From: Streptomyces roseifaciens
Lineage (GTDB): Bacteria; Actinomycetota; Actinomycetes; Streptomycetales; Streptomycetaceae
DNA length: 64,000 nt
Assembly (NCBI RefSeq): GCF_001445655.1
Contig: NZ_LNBE01000003.1
Span: 62,001-126,000 of the forward strand
Direction: 5' to 3'
Positions 24,999 through 35,646 of this stretch are shown one piece after another (position 1 is the first letter of the stretch; each line of letters opens with the position of its first letter). A program made the position numbers and the translations under genes. The notes under the pieces were generated by a model. The model searched no databases, was not told where the DNA came from, and saw nothing but the letters and a program-made list of their open reading frames with translations.

Positions 24999-27917
24999 TC
25001 ACAGCCCGAACTGCTCGACCAGCTGGGCCCGGTGTAGACGCAGGGTGCGGTTGTCGGGGAGGATCTCCAGGATCTGGGCGCCGTCGTAGTTGAGTAGCTG
25101 GGCCAGGGTAGCGGCGAAGCCAGGGGCGCGGGTGGCTGGTTGGCCGGCACGCTCGGCGAGGGCGGTCATCGGCAGGGTGCCCGCTTCGATGAGCGCGGCC
25201 AGAGCCTTCGGGAGGACCGCCTTGTCGCGTGGCTTACGTGCGAGCAGGTCCAACTGTGCCTGGTACAGCTCGGTGGCCATGAGGCGTTCCACCAGAGCGG
25301 CGGCCGCGTCCTCTGCTGCGGCGGACGCCGATACGGTCACAGGCTCCACCGCAGGGGAGGCAGGCTCCTGTGCTGCCGGGAGCGCAACCTCGTCCTCGCC
25401 GAAGAGACTGATGGCTCCCTCGGTTACGGGCGCGGCGGCCTTCGTGCTTTGCTTCCGACGCGAGCGCGCTGTGGAGGTGTCGGGCATGGCACCGGCGTCG
25501 GCTCCGATGCGCCCGGTCTCCGCTTCGGCACCGTCTTCGGCGTCCTCAACCCACCACGAGGGCGTCGGGTCGCCCAACTCCCGCCACCCCGTGGGCGGCT
25601 CGGCGCCGAACGGCAGCAGGGCGAGCAGCGGGATGGTGAACTCGGAGAGGGTCGCCCCGCCGTGGTAGCCGGCCTTCAGTGCGGTGTACCGGGTGTCATG
25701 GTCCCGCAGCGCGACGATCTTTGATCCGGGCTCTGGCCAGACCACCCGCAGCCCGGCCAGCTCGATCTCGGCCGGTGTGATGGGACCGCCGGGGTGGCGG
25801 TGACGGGCCGAGCCGATGGTGGCACCGGTCACATCGAGTTTGCTGCTGCGTCGCTCGATCACGTGGCCGTGGTCGGAGGTGAGGAGCACGGTCATGTCGT
25901 TGGCGCGGGCGGCCCGCAGCAGCGGCTCCAGGCCGCCGATCTCCTTCGCCTCCCAGGCGCCGTCGCCGAGTTTCTGCTCCTTGGCGAGCCGGTCGTCCAC
26001 GGTGTTGAGGACGACCGCGACATGGGTGTGCCCGTCGGCGAGCGCCTCGGTGAGAGCGGTGGAGAAGGGCGAACCGGTGTCGGGGCTGCGCAGGTCGTCC
26101 TTGTGAAAGACGGCTGCCGGGGCCCCGTTCCAGCAGGGGTGCTGGGGGAAGAGCCGCTTCTCGTCGTTCTGGTCGCCCTTCATGAGGGTGCCTGCGAACA
26201 GCGAGGTGCGGGAGACGGCGGTCAGGGTGGGCAGCGCTGCGGCCACGGCACGCCGGGCCGGTGCTCCGGCCGCGTCCTGCAGCGGATCGAACTCGGACCA
26301 GTGTCCGTGCAGTTCCTCACCCAGTTCGGCTGCGATCGCCGCGCTCATCCCGTCGACGAGGAGGAGCAGGACGCGTCGGCCGGGGCAGGCCACGACGGGC
26401 GCGACGACTCGGTCCAGGAAGCTTTCCACAGTGAGCATGGCGCCGGGGGTGGTGCCGTCCGCGGTCCACACTGCGAGCCGTTCGGAGAATGCGCGGTCCA
26501 GCTCGCGGCGCTTAGCTCGCACCTGCGCGCCGATCTGGCTGTAGGCGTCGGCGAGTGCGTTGTCCGCGTCGCCACCCGCGTCCAGGTGTTCCAATGCTCT
26601 GTCTACCCAGCCGAGTTCGCGGATCTGGCGGGCGGTACCGTCGGCCACCGAGGCAATGTCGGAGTCAGGCTGGGACGCGAGCCACCGCCGCAGCCGCGCC
26701 GCCATCCGTACCCGTTCGATACGGGCGCGGGTGGCGCCGTCGGAGGCCAGCGCGTGCTCGGCCAGCGCGGTAACGGTGGCCGTGACCGTCTCGGTACCGC
26801 CGTCGGCGAGGGCGCGTCCCGCGGCGGTGAAGCGGGCGTCGAGTCCGGCCGCGAGCAGCGGGCTGGCAGCGGCGGCGGTCTGCGCCCCGAACTGGGCGAC
26901 GAGCTGTGCGGCCCGGCTCAGGACCGGGTCGGCGAGCCGATGCTCGCCCCGGTCGACGAGGCCGCGTACGTACGCCTCGCCGTTGTGCCCGAAGGACGTC
27001 AGGAGTCTGTCGAGTGCGTCGCCTTGGGCGGGCGGCTGGTCGCCGAGCCACCGCTCGGCGCGACCGCGTGCCCGGTACAAGTCGTGGTCGGCCGCTGCGT
27101 GCCCCCACAGGGCCGCGCAGACGACCGCGTATGCGGCCGCGTCCGCACCGTGCTCGGCGTCCACCAGGGCAGTGACAATCCTGCCGGTGGAGCCTCCGTG
27201 CTCGGGTTCGGCGAGGAAGCGGGCCAGGCCGGCCCGTTCCGGTCCGCGCAGGTCACGCAGGAGGTCGGGGCCGCCGGGGGTGAGGGTCCACCGGAACAGT
27301 GCGACGGGGTCGATGCGGTCTCCGTCGTCGTGTGCGGCCGGCCCGCCCAACGCGTCCGTGTGGTGGCGGTCGAGCCTCAGCCGTCGTCTGGCCAGCCGCG
27401 TGAGGGCCTCGTCGCGGGAGAGCAGTCCCTTGCCGAGCGAGGGCCAGCCGCGGGTTGCCGCTGCGTCGAGGAGCGCTTCGGCCGCCCAGGTCTCGCTGCG
27501 CAGCCGCCCGTCGAGACCGCGCGCGTCGAACGCCTCCTGTACGACCTCCCAGTTGTCGACGGACCGTATCCTTCCGCCGTAGACGCGGGCGAGCAGCCCC
27601 GGGTCGAGGTCGGTGTCCTCGCGGTCGGTGAGGACGACCAGGACCTTGGGGTCGGGAGGAGCAGCCGCATCGAGATGGCCCAGGATCTGCTCGTGCACGG
27701 CCAGCACCGACGGCGCGACGGCCACCCGCGCCTGCAGCCCGCCCGCTGTCCGCTGCACGGCGGGCCCGTCCCAGAGGGGAGCGGCCCGCAGCAGCAGTAC
27801 GCGGACCGCGCCGTCGCCGAGCCGGCTGCGGGCGGCGAGGTACTGGCGGACGGTTCCCGCGGACAGCCGGGCGGGGCCGGCGGTCGCGGAAGCTGTGGTG
27901 ACGGTGTCGGACATCAT
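24999..27917 (-). CDS. pglZ: PglZ: BREX alkaline-phosphatase-superfamily protein
   Basis: The 972-residue protein starts at ATG 27917 (or the next ATG), overlapping the pglY stop. The N-terminal region has PDPKVLVVLTDREDTDLDPG. The phosphatase core has VLLLLVDGMSAAIAAELGEEL (metal-binding Asp at about residue 523) and TLTAVSRTSLFAGTLMKGDQ. It also has HVAVVLNTVDDRLAKEQ and TVLLTSDHGHVIERRS (about 680), which carries the metal-binding DHGH. These define PglZ of BREX. A low-complexity Ala/Glu segment of about 100 residues and a C-terminal winged-helix-like tail ending RTLRLHRAQLVEQFGL follow. PglZ is essential in all BREX types; recent work suggests metal-dependent nuclease-like activity. Confidence 0.93.
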   Translation of the reverse strand: MMSDTVTTASATAGPARLSAGTVRQYLAARSRLGDGAVRVLLLRAAPLWDGPAVQRTAGGLQARVAVAPSVLAVHEQILGHLDAAAPPDPKVLVVLTDREDTDLDPGLLARVYGGRIRSVDNWEVVQEAFDARGLDGRLRSETWAAEALLDAAATRGWPSLGKGLLSRDEALTRLARRRLRLDRHHTDALGGPAAHDDGDRIDPVALFRWTLTPGGPDLLRDLRGPERAGLARFLAEPEHGGSTGRIVTALVDAEHGADAAAYAVVCAALWGHAAADHDLYRARGRAERWLGDQPPAQGDALDRLLTSFGHNGEAYVRGLVDRGEHRLADPVLSRAAQLVAQFGAQTAAAASPLLAAGLDARFTAAGRALADGGTETVTATVTALAEHALASDGATRARIERVRMAARLRRWLASQPDSDIASVADGTARQIRELGWVDRALEHLDAGGDADNALADAYSQIGAQVRAKRRELDRAFSERLAVWTADGTTPGAMLTVESFLDRVVAPVVACPGRRVLLLLVDGMSAAIAAELGEELHGHWSEFDPLQDAAGAPARRAVAAALPTLTAVSRTSLFAGTLMKGDQNDEKRLFPQHPCWNGAPAAVFHKDDLRSPDTGSPFSTALTEALADGHTHVAVVLNTVDDRLAKEQKLGDGAWEAKEIGGLEPLLRAARANDMTVLLTSDHGHVIERRSSKLDVTGATIGSARHRHPGGPITPAEIELAGLRVVWPEPGSKIVALRDHDTRYTALKAGYHGGATLSEFTIPLLALLPFGAEPPTGWRELGDPTPSWWVEDAEDGAEAETGRIGADAGAMPDTSTARSRRKQSTKAAAPVTEGAISLFGEDEVALPAAQEPASPAVEPVTVSASAAAEDAAAALVERLMATELYQAQLDLLARKPRDKAVLPKALAALIEAGTLPMTALAERAGQPATRAPGFAATLAQLLNYDGAQILEILPDNRTLRLHRAQLVEQFGL

Positions 27918-30900
27918 TCGATGACCTTCCAGATGACCTCGACGGTGGCGTTCGGGTGCTCGGCCGCCAGCGCTGCGATCTCTGCCTGCAGTTCGGCGGC
28001 GGCCCGTGCGGCGGTGGTCCGCCCGCCGCCGGAGCGGGCCGCGGTCCGCGACGATGTGCGCGGGCCCTGCCGCTGCGTCGACTCCGGCAGCACCAGCGGG
28101 TGGGCGGAACCGCCGTTCAAGTCCACGCTGTCGGAGCTCGGCGGCGGAGTGGGCGACGGCTGGGGGCGCTCGCCCGTGGTCTGGCGAGACCTCAGCAAAG
28201 ACAGCACCTCCCGGCCGCTGGCGTTCAATACGCCCGGCAGGTCGGGGTAGTCACCCGGGTCGCCGGCGGCGGCATCCCGCACCCGCTCCAGGACGGCCGC
28301 GCCGTCCACGCCGAGGGTGTCGGCCAGGCCCAGCTGGTCCCAGCTGGTGCTCTGCAGCGCGTCGGCGACCTTCCCGGCGCTCTTCAACGACATGCCGCAC
28401 CGGTGGGCGGTGAAATCGCCGAGGTCGAAGCGGGCGAGCCGCTCCACGACGGTCTTCGCCTCGATGCCCGCTTCCGTCACCTCCTTGACCAGCTCCTGCG
28501 CCCGCCGAGCGAGGACGAGCCGGGGTGAACCGTCATTCAGCTGGAGGAAGTCGCGATGCTTCTCCAGCTCCCCGACGAGCCGTCCGGCGTCCTGGGCGAG
28601 CGCGGCGGCGGCCCGCTTGATCTGCCCGGCGAACTGGTTGACGATCCGCCCGCGCCGCAGCTGTGGCGCCCGGTCGCCGAGCACGGTCTCGAAGCGCTTG
28701 CGCGCCTCCGTCCAGTCGCTCTCGTCGGGCAGTTGCTGCTCGCGCAGGGCGTAGTCCGGCTTCAGCTCGTGCGGTGCCGGCGCGGGTTCGACGGGCACAC
28801 CGCCGCGCACCCACACCCGGTCGGTCATCTCCGCGTACGCAGCGGCGAGCAGCCGGCGCAGGGGCTCAGGCAGTCCGCGCGGATCGGGAAGGTCGCTCCA
28901 GTCGGAGAGCTTGACCAGGGTCGGCTCGGCGGTGCTGTTCCGGCGTGCCTGGGCGTTGAAGTGGTCGGGCCAGGCCGTGGACTGCCGGTAGTACGCCTCC
29001 CGCATGGCGCCGAGCCCGAGGCCGCCCGCGATCCGCGCCATGGTCTTGCGGTCCTTGGAGTCGACCTCGACCTGTCCGTCGCGGTCCTCGGCGGCCTTGC
29101 GCACGTACTCGAAGACGGGTTTGATCTCGGCAGGCTTCACAGGTTTGCCCGTGCCGTCGGGGTCCAGGTCGGGGTGGGCGGGGTACTGATGGGCGAGGAG
29201 TTTGCCGGCCAGGTCACGCGCGGCGGCATCCAGGGATGCGCCGAGCGGAAGCCGCAGCTCGGGGACATCCTGCTGGGCGACCAGATGGGTGTCGAAGCTG
29301 AGGTCGACGACCCCTTCCTGCTTCTGCGCGAGCCCGTACGCCTGCCGCAGTGCCTGGGTGACGCGCTCGGTAAGGATGGCCAGCTGCGACTGAAGCATGC
29401 CCTTGGCGCGTGCCTTGTCGTCGGCGTTGAGGCTGCGCGCGAAGTCGGAGTCGAAGCGGACCTCATCGGCGAGGGCCTTGTCTATAACGACGAGGCGCTC
29501 GAAGTCGCCCCGGGAAGCATCGGTCAGGTGGGTGGGCAGCCAGGCCAGGGTGCGCGAGTCGCCGCCCGGCTTCTCCCGCAGGGCACGCAGCCGCTGCAGG
29601 TCGTCCATCGGCCCGAACTCGCCCTCGTCGTACGGGAAGTCGACAACGAGCCGCCAAGCGTCGTCCTGGCTGGGCCGCAGGGTCGCCTCGGGCAGAGAGT
29701 CGACCTCGGCGACGTTACCGAAGACCACCTCAACCTGCCGTTCGGTTCCCCTCCACACCAGGTTGAGCACGTCGTACGCGTCGAAGCCGCCGGGCCCGTC
29801 GCTGACGTCGAGCGCCTCCTTGAGCAGACTGCGCATCTTGGCACGCCGATTGCCCTGGTTGTTGTGGACCTGGGCGTTCGCGAGGACGGCATCCAGGTCG
29901 ACGCCGGTGAGCTCCAGACGTACCACCGCACCCGGCCCGGTGCCGGTCACCTTCACTTCAGGGAAGGTCGCCGCCCACTCCTTCGCCTTCTGCTCGAGCC
30001 GGCCGACCTCGGTGCCTGCGATGCGGGTGGTGATGGAGCCGTGGTTGAGGGCGTGTAGCCGCGCAAGGGTGAGATCGGCGAGCGCCGGGACGCTGGGCGC
30101 GAGTGCGGAGAGCAGTAGGGTCTGCAGCAGCCGGCTGTCGCCGGTGAAATCGCGGCAGCGAGCCGCAAGCTGCGGGTCGCCGAGCGTTTCGGGACGGCGC
30201 CGGTACGCCTCGACCTGGTCCTCGGTGATCTGGTTGGTCTTCAGCAGGTACGGGCGAAGCTTGTCCCGGTACAGCTTGTCGGCGGCTTCGAAGTGAACAC
30301 TGGTCTCGCCGCTGAACGCCTTGTCGCCGCCACCTGCGATCGCCGGGTACAGATCGCCCAGCGGTACGAGCTGCCCGAGCCGCCAGTCGTCGCGGTGGTC
30401 GACGAGCAGCTGGCTCATCAGCTTCAGGCCGGTGCGGGAGCGCTGCAGAGCGGCGGAGATGTGCACCAGGGTGTCCATGAACGCCGGCGGGAACGGGTAC
30501 GTCCGCCGGAAGGCGTCCTCGTCCGCGCCGGTGGTGGACTTGTCGTGGCCGAGCAGGGTGTCCCACACGTCCGGACCGAGCCTCTTGGCCTCGGCGAACG
30601 CAGCCTCCACCTTCGCCTCGGCCTCCGGGCTGGTGGGCTTGAGCAGGCGGGCCTGCGCGATCTGCGGGAGGTTGCGGTCCTCCAGAACGATCTTGTCAAA
30701 GCGCCCGCCGCTGAGCTTCAGACTGTCCTGGACGGCGGCCTCGGCCGCCCCCGACATCTCCTCACCGACCAGCTCGCGCAAGTCGCGCTGGCGGGCGATG
30801 AACGACACCACCGGGATGGCGCGCCGCTCGTCGCCGCCCTCCACGAAGTTCGTGATCTTGTCAGCTTCGCGTGAGACGAACCTCTGATCGTGGATGCGGG

Positions 30901-31813
30901 AGGCCAGCCACAAGATCAGCTCGTCCATGAAGAGGACAAGACCGTCGTAGCCCAGGGACTTGGCGTGCGCGGATATGATGCCGAGCCCCTTGTCCAGGGA
31001 GACGAACCCGTCAGCATCCTCCACGGCGTTACGCGAGAACGACGGGAACAGGGTCTGGGTGAGGTCCTGCACGAGACGCGCCCGCAGTTCCCGCGGCGTG
31101 GAGGGGTTCTCCAGGTCGAGGTCCTTGGTGTTCTCGTGCTCCTCCGGCGCGTTCACTGCTTGGTCGAGCAGCTCGGTGGTCCAGGCGAAGGAGTCACCCC
31201 ACTCGTCTTCCTGGCCGTCGCCGGCGTCGGCGAGCTGCTCGATCACCCGGTCGTCGCCGTGGCGGCGGCGCTGCTCGGCGAAGTCCTCGAAGAGTCCGTC
31301 AGTCCGGTAGACCTGCGGCAGCGGGCATCCGGGGTGCAATTTGCGTACGTGCTCCACGTACTTGCCGAGCACGCGCTGCTCCAGGGACTTGGAGCCCAGC
31401 ATGTGGTACGGCACCAGCAGGAACTTGCGGTCGTCCGTATCCAGCCAGGCGTGCCGGGCCCGCACCGGGTCGAGGTCGCCGCGCGCCCGGGCGGCCTGGT
31501 TCCGCGACAGCAGCGCGTACAGCACCGCCATGAAGTGCGACTTACCGGAACCGAACGAGCCGTGCAGGTAGGCAGCCTTCGACGAGCGGCTGTCCAGCGC
31601 CGACTTGATCAAGTCGAGTGCCTCGTCGAAGTTGCCGAGCAGCCGGTCGGTGACGACGTAGTCCTTCAGCGCCGCCTCGGCCCCCTCAGGGGTGACCGCC
31701 TCGTTCAGCTTCAACACGAAGTCGGAGGTGGACACCGACTCCGGGATGTCGATCAACTCCCGCAGCAGCGGGCGGTCCTCGGGGCGAGGGTTGTTCCTGC
31801 TCATGAACGCCAT
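27914..31813 (-). CDS. pglY: PglY: BREX type 2 large P-loop ATPase
   Basis: The 1299-residue protein starts at ATG 31813 with GAGGAG 9 nt upstream and 22 bp after pglX. Walker A is AYLHGSFGSGKSHFMAVLYA (about residue 88) and Walker B is GLVLFMDELILWLASR (about 293). These match PglY, the type 2 equivalent of BrxC. The rest is largely alpha-helical with a disordered Pro/Ser-rich linker near residue 1200 and a short conserved C-terminal helix (AELQAEIAALAAEHPNATVE). The stop overlaps pglZ (ATGATG), indicating coupled translation of the two partners. It should form the ATPase scaffold of the complex. Confidence 0.92.
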   Translation of the reverse strand: MAFMSRNNPRPEDRPLLRELIDIPESVSTSDFVLKLNEAVTPEGAEAALKDYVVTDRLLGNFDEALDLIKSALDSRSSKAAYLHGSFGSGKSHFMAVLYALLSRNQAARARGDLDPVRARHAWLDTDDRKFLLVPYHMLGSKSLEQRVLGKYVEHVRKLHPGCPLPQVYRTDGLFEDFAEQRRRHGDDRVIEQLADAGDGQEDEWGDSFAWTTELLDQAVNAPEEHENTKDLDLENPSTPRELRARLVQDLTQTLFPSFSRNAVEDADGFVSLDKGLGIISAHAKSLGYDGLVLFMDELILWLASRIHDQRFVSREADKITNFVEGGDERRAIPVVSFIARQRDLRELVGEEMSGAAEAAVQDSLKLSGGRFDKIVLEDRNLPQIAQARLLKPTSPEAEAKVEAAFAEAKRLGPDVWDTLLGHDKSTTGADEDAFRRTYPFPPAFMDTLVHISAALQRSRTGLKLMSQLLVDHRDDWRLGQLVPLGDLYPAIAGGGDKAFSGETSVHFEAADKLYRDKLRPYLLKTNQITEDQVEAYRRRPETLGDPQLAARCRDFTGDSRLLQTLLLSALAPSVPALADLTLARLHALNHGSITTRIAGTEVGRLEQKAKEWAATFPEVKVTGTGPGAVVRLELTGVDLDAVLANAQVHNNQGNRRAKMRSLLKEALDVSDGPGGFDAYDVLNLVWRGTERQVEVVFGNVAEVDSLPEATLRPSQDDAWRLVVDFPYDEGEFGPMDDLQRLRALREKPGGDSRTLAWLPTHLTDASRGDFERLVVIDKALADEVRFDSDFARSLNADDKARAKGMLQSQLAILTERVTQALRQAYGLAQKQEGVVDLSFDTHLVAQQDVPELRLPLGASLDAAARDLAGKLLAHQYPAHPDLDPDGTGKPVKPAEIKPVFEYVRKAAEDRDGQVEVDSKDRKTMARIAGGLGLGAMREAYYRQSTAWPDHFNAQARRNSTAEPTLVKLSDWSDLPDPRGLPEPLRRLLAAAYAEMTDRVWVRGGVPVEPAPAPHELKPDYALREQQLPDESDWTEARKRFETVLGDRAPQLRRGRIVNQFAGQIKRAAAALAQDAGRLVGELEKHRDFLQLNDGSPRLVLARRAQELVKEVTEAGIEAKTVVERLARFDLGDFTAHRCGMSLKSAGKVADALQSTSWDQLGLADTLGVDGAAVLERVRDAAAGDPGDYPDLPGVLNASGREVLSLLRSRQTTGERPQPSPTPPPSSDSVDLNGGSAHPLVLPESTQRQGPRTSSRTAARSGGGRTTAARAAAELQAEIAALAAEHPNATVEVIWKVIE

Positions 31814-31835
31814 GGTGTCTTAACTCCTCGCCTGT

Positions 31836-34800
31836 TCAGGCGGACTCTGTGCCGCTGACGGCATCGGTGACGGTATTCGTGTCGGCGTCGGTGAAGGACG
31901 TCTGGACGGCGGCCTTCGTGCTCGTGCGCTGCTTCGGCACAGCGGCCTTCTTCGCGCCGCGTCCGCGCGTGGCCGCGGACGGACGCCAGGCCCGCAGCGC
32001 ATCGTCGGTCAACCCGAGCTCACCCTGCTTCTGCTGCCGGAACGCCAGGATCTCGGCGGCCGGCGACGCCCCGAACTCCGGGTCGTACTCGCCGTACCAC
32101 TGCTCCAGCCACGGCTGCAGCTCAAGCAACCCGGCCAGATACGCCACGAGGTCGTCGTCACTGAGACCGGCCTGCTGAATGTACGAGGCGAGCGCGAGGG
32201 CCTGCTCCAGGTGATCCCAGCCGGCCCACCCGTACAGCTCCGGCGACTGCACGTTGACCGTGCCATATGAAATGAACCGTTCCTTGGGCACGTCGAGCTT
32301 GCCGCGCGCACGCCAGTAGCTCGGCTTCAAGAAGTCCGCCGAGGTGTACTTCGGCGGCACGGGCGTCCGCTCACGGACCTTCCGCTTGGCGGGCTCGTCG
32401 GCCGCAGCGTCCTCCTCCCGCTGCAACTCCCACACCTGCTTCCAGTCGGCGTGCTTCTTTAACCCGGCCGGCTTGTACCGCAGTGCGGACACGAACGGCA
32501 CGTGCTCCTCGGACAGCAGCTCCCGCACGGTCTTCACGAGATCCTGCCGGGGTGCGTACAGCTCGGCGACGGACACGAAGTCCGAGTCGACGGACAGGTT
32601 TTCGGCGAGGCGGGCGAGCGTGGTGATGGTGGGATTGCCGCTGGTGTCGAACCAGTGTGCGCGGTCCTCGACCCGGTCGAGCAGCCAGGACTTCAGCGCC
32701 TTCTGTCGCATCGCATCCCAGCCCTCGGTGGCCCAGCGCCGCTTGTATTCGGGGCGTTCCACCATGCCGATGGCACGGTTCGACTCGATGGCCTCGATCC
32801 GCCTCTGCACGAGCGCCTGGTAGTCGGCGGGCCAGTGCGCGGGGATTTCCGTGATCGGCTCGGACCCGTGCCGCTTAAACCACTCGCCACTGGCTTCACC
32901 GGCCGCGACCCGACGCGCCAGCACGATCTCGAAGGCCCGCTCGCCGAGCGCGAGTTCGGGCACGTCGGCAATGTTAGGCAGGCGCAGGTCCTCGGAGTGC
33001 AGGTTGTAGAGGGTGTACACCTGCCAGTCCAGCTCCTCTTGGAGCGCGATCATGCGGGCGCGGAGGGAGGTGTAGCGGACCTGGGCCGGGCGGAGAGCGG
33101 AAGCGGTGGGGACTGCCTCGGCGGCGAGGGCGGCGGGGGTCGTGGCGGAGAGCTGCTGGGCAAGCGTGTCGAGCTCGGTTGCGACGGCGGTGGGGTATTC
33201 GGAGGGAAGCGGGAATTCCTGGAGCTTGGTTCCGGTGAACTCATAGAAGCGCTCCCACGCCTGCGACTTGTAGCCCTCATTCACACCTTGGCTACCCTTG
33301 TCGTGGCTCACCATCTTCAGCCAGAACCCGGCCGTGGAGCTATTGAGCAGCCCCAGCAGCCGCACGTACTCCTCTTCCGTCGCGCCCTCTCGCAGCATGA
33401 TTACTGGGGCGGTGCGGATAAAACCATCTTGATCACGTCGCAGGGTGAAACTGCCGTGTGTCGCAACAAATGGGAATGCGATCAGGAACTTTGACCAGTA
33501 GCGCTTAGGGTTGAAGCTGGAATATTCGAACCATTCGAGACCCTGCTCCTCCTGCGTACCTGATAGGGCACGGCGATGCCGCAAGGGGGTGCGGCTGGGC
33601 CATAGGAGGCGCTCGACGGTTTCCGGGATTCCGGCTTTGCGGCTCTCCTCCAGGTACGGGAAGACTGTGCCGACCCCTTCGGTCTTTTGCCAGTCGCGGA
33701 TCGAGCCGCCACCGTGAAAGATTCGAATATGCGTGCCGGGTACCCGAAGCCTGCATGACGCTTCCGTGCCCAGCATGTAGGCGTCGTCTTCGCGTGTTAC
33801 GCAGTTGAATCCAATGCTCTGACAGACTTGCGACAGAGTTGCTGTGCCAGCCTGGCTGATGGCCTCGTTCATTTCGAGGCCGCCGTCTGTAAGAATCCAT
33901 GGCTGCTGATTGAAGTATCGGTCGCGTGCCAGGTCGCCTGCCGACACCCACTGACTTGTGGTACCGGGGTGGTCGATCTGCTCGACAATTGCCGTCCAGA
34001 CCAACCCCTCCTCGGCCTTCTCCGGTGCGGAGGGTTCCCCTTGCACACTTCGCACTGTCCGAATCGTCGCTTGGCGCTTCGATCCGTCCCTTGGCCGTCC
34101 CACGAGGATCACCGTCGGCGTCCCGTGTCCCGGAATGTACGCCCCCGACGTGTCGATGACTTCGGTGAGTTCGACCTTGTGTGCGAAGTACTCCTCGATG
34201 AGTTTCGTGCCGAACTCTCGCTTCATGAAGGAGTTCGCCGTGATTTGGCCGACCATGCCATAGCCGTTCCCATCGGTCCTGCCCCGCTTGGCAAGTTCGA
34301 AGAACTTCTGGGCGAAGGGGACGGACAGTGCGTACGTCCCCGCGCATGCGTCGTAGAGCCCCCGGTACAGCTGGTTCAGCTGCTTGTCCTTGACCGTGAT
34401 GTACGGCGGGTTACCCACCACCACGTGGTACCGCCCCTGCTCCAGAATCCCGGGATACTCGTGCACGTCCTCCGTCGCGTAGGAAAACTCGGCCAGCGGG
34501 TCACCAGCCGGGCCGCCGCCATCCCCATCAAGCGCGAACCCCAGTTGCAGCTCCAACTGCCGGTCCTTGATGAGCGAGTCGCCCACCGCGAGCTGGATGG
34601 GCCACTCGTACCGCCGGGCTTCCTCGAACGTTCGCATGCCGCTCGCGGCCATCGCCGCGACCAGCAGCCGGAAGCGGGCCACTGCGACCGCGAACGGGTT
34701 GAGGTCCACCCCGTGCACCGAGTTCAGGGCCGCTCGCACCCGCTCGTACGCGCCTACCTCGGGCCGCTGCTCGGCCCACATTCGCACCAGGCGCCGGAAC

Positions 34801-35585
34801 GCGCCGAGCACGAAGTGGCCGGACCCGCAGGTCGGGTCGATCATCTTCAGCTCTTCGAAGCCGAACTCCCGCACCGCCGGGGTCATCGTCCGGTCGAGGA
34901 TGAACTCCTCCACGAACTCCGGCGTCTGCAGCAGCGCGTACGTCTTACGAGCCGCCTCGCTCAGGTCCTGGTACAGGTCGCCCAGGAACCGGGTGTCCCA
35001 GCCCTTGGTGCCGTCCTCGCTTAGCGAGTCGCGGAAGTCGTGCACGAGGACCGTACCGCCTTCACCTTCGTCCCCGCTGCCCTCGCCGGCGCGCTGCTCG
35101 CGCCAGAACGCGAGCAGCGCGCCCGCTCCGTCGTGCGAGAGCGGGATCTGGTAGAGCGGGTTGTGGTCGCGGTCGAAGAGCAGTCGCCCGGCCTGCCCGG
35201 CACCGAGTTCAGCAAAGGCCGTCTCCAGCCAGCCTCGGTACGTCGGGTCGGCGTCCTTCTCCAGGTACTCCTCGTACCGAGCCTGCGCGGTCTCCCGCCC
35301 CGCCACGTCGGGAGAGGTGATGTACGGCTCGGCGATCAGCCGGTTGTCCTCGCTGAACCGTACGAAGACCGTGCCGAGTACCCAGGCCACCGCGACCTGG
35401 GTGATCCGCTCGTCGAGCCAGGCGTTCCATGTCGCCGCCGTACGGCCCAGCTTCCGGGCCTGCTCATACTCGCCGCGCAGCCGCGTCCCGACCTCGGGGA
35501 CGGCTTTGACCTGCTGCTCAAGGTCGGTCTCTGCCGCCTTGACCTGCTTCTGCAGGTCGGCGAGGAGGTTCTGACGGTCGATCAC
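31836..35585 (-). CDS. pglX: PglX: BREX type 2 adenine-specific DNA methyltransferase
   Basis: The 1249-residue protein is read from GTG 35585, which has GGAG 6 nt upstream; the longer frame to 35891 overlaps pglW and is non-coding. The gamma-class N6-adenine methyltransferase motifs are KMIDPTCGSGHFVLGAF (motif I, about residue 252) and HVVVGNPPYITVKD (motif IV, about 390). A C-terminal target-recognition region of about 700 residues follows. It marks host DNA and takes part in phage exclusion. In S. coelicolor pglX a poly-G tract gives phase variation. I find no such tract inside this copy; the longest G run nearby (7 bp, about 35633-35639) is in the pglW-pglX gap. Confidence 0.93.
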   Translation of the reverse strand: MIDRQNLLADLQKQVKAAETDLEQQVKAVPEVGTRLRGEYEQARKLGRTAATWNAWLDERITQVAVAWVLGTVFVRFSEDNRLIAEPYITSPDVAGRETAQARYEEYLEKDADPTYRGWLETAFAELGAGQAGRLLFDRDHNPLYQIPLSHDGAGALLAFWREQRAGEGSGDEGEGGTVLVHDFRDSLSEDGTKGWDTRFLGDLYQDLSEAARKTYALLQTPEFVEEFILDRTMTPAVREFGFEELKMIDPTCGSGHFVLGAFRRLVRMWAEQRPEVGAYERVRAALNSVHGVDLNPFAVAVARFRLLVAAMAASGMRTFEEARRYEWPIQLAVGDSLIKDRQLELQLGFALDGDGGGPAGDPLAEFSYATEDVHEYPGILEQGRYHVVVGNPPYITVKDKQLNQLYRGLYDACAGTYALSVPFAQKFFELAKRGRTDGNGYGMVGQITANSFMKREFGTKLIEEYFAHKVELTEVIDTSGAYIPGHGTPTVILVGRPRDGSKRQATIRTVRSVQGEPSAPEKAEEGLVWTAIVEQIDHPGTTSQWVSAGDLARDRYFNQQPWILTDGGLEMNEAISQAGTATLSQVCQSIGFNCVTREDDAYMLGTEASCRLRVPGTHIRIFHGGGSIRDWQKTEGVGTVFPYLEESRKAGIPETVERLLWPSRTPLRHRRALSGTQEEQGLEWFEYSSFNPKRYWSKFLIAFPFVATHGSFTLRRDQDGFIRTAPVIMLREGATEEEYVRLLGLLNSSTAGFWLKMVSHDKGSQGVNEGYKSQAWERFYEFTGTKLQEFPLPSEYPTAVATELDTLAQQLSATTPAALAAEAVPTASALRPAQVRYTSLRARMIALQEELDWQVYTLYNLHSEDLRLPNIADVPELALGERAFEIVLARRVAAGEASGEWFKRHGSEPITEIPAHWPADYQALVQRRIEAIESNRAIGMVERPEYKRRWATEGWDAMRQKALKSWLLDRVEDRAHWFDTSGNPTITTLARLAENLSVDSDFVSVAELYAPRQDLVKTVRELLSEEHVPFVSALRYKPAGLKKHADWKQVWELQREEDAAADEPAKRKVRERTPVPPKYTSADFLKPSYWRARGKLDVPKERFISYGTVNVQSPELYGWAGWDHLEQALALASYIQQAGLSDDDLVAYLAGLLELQPWLEQWYGEYDPEFGASPAAEILAFRQQKQGELGLTDDALRAWRPSAATRGRGAKKAAVPKQRTSTKAAVQTSFTDADTNTVTDAVSGTESA

Positions 35586-35646
35586 GAACGGCTCCAGTCG
35601 GGAATGGGAGAGGACGGAGAAGATCAGCAGAAGGGGGGGAGGCGGG

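Noticed and set aside
25794..28250. 818-codon plus-strand frame opposite pglZ and pglY
   Set aside because: Shadow frame; the minus strand shows PglZ phosphatase and PglY motifs.
35630..35640. G7 tract near pglX as a phase-variation switch
   Set aside because: It lies in the pglW-pglX gap upstream of the pglX ribosome site, not in the coding region, and is shorter than tracts known to vary.
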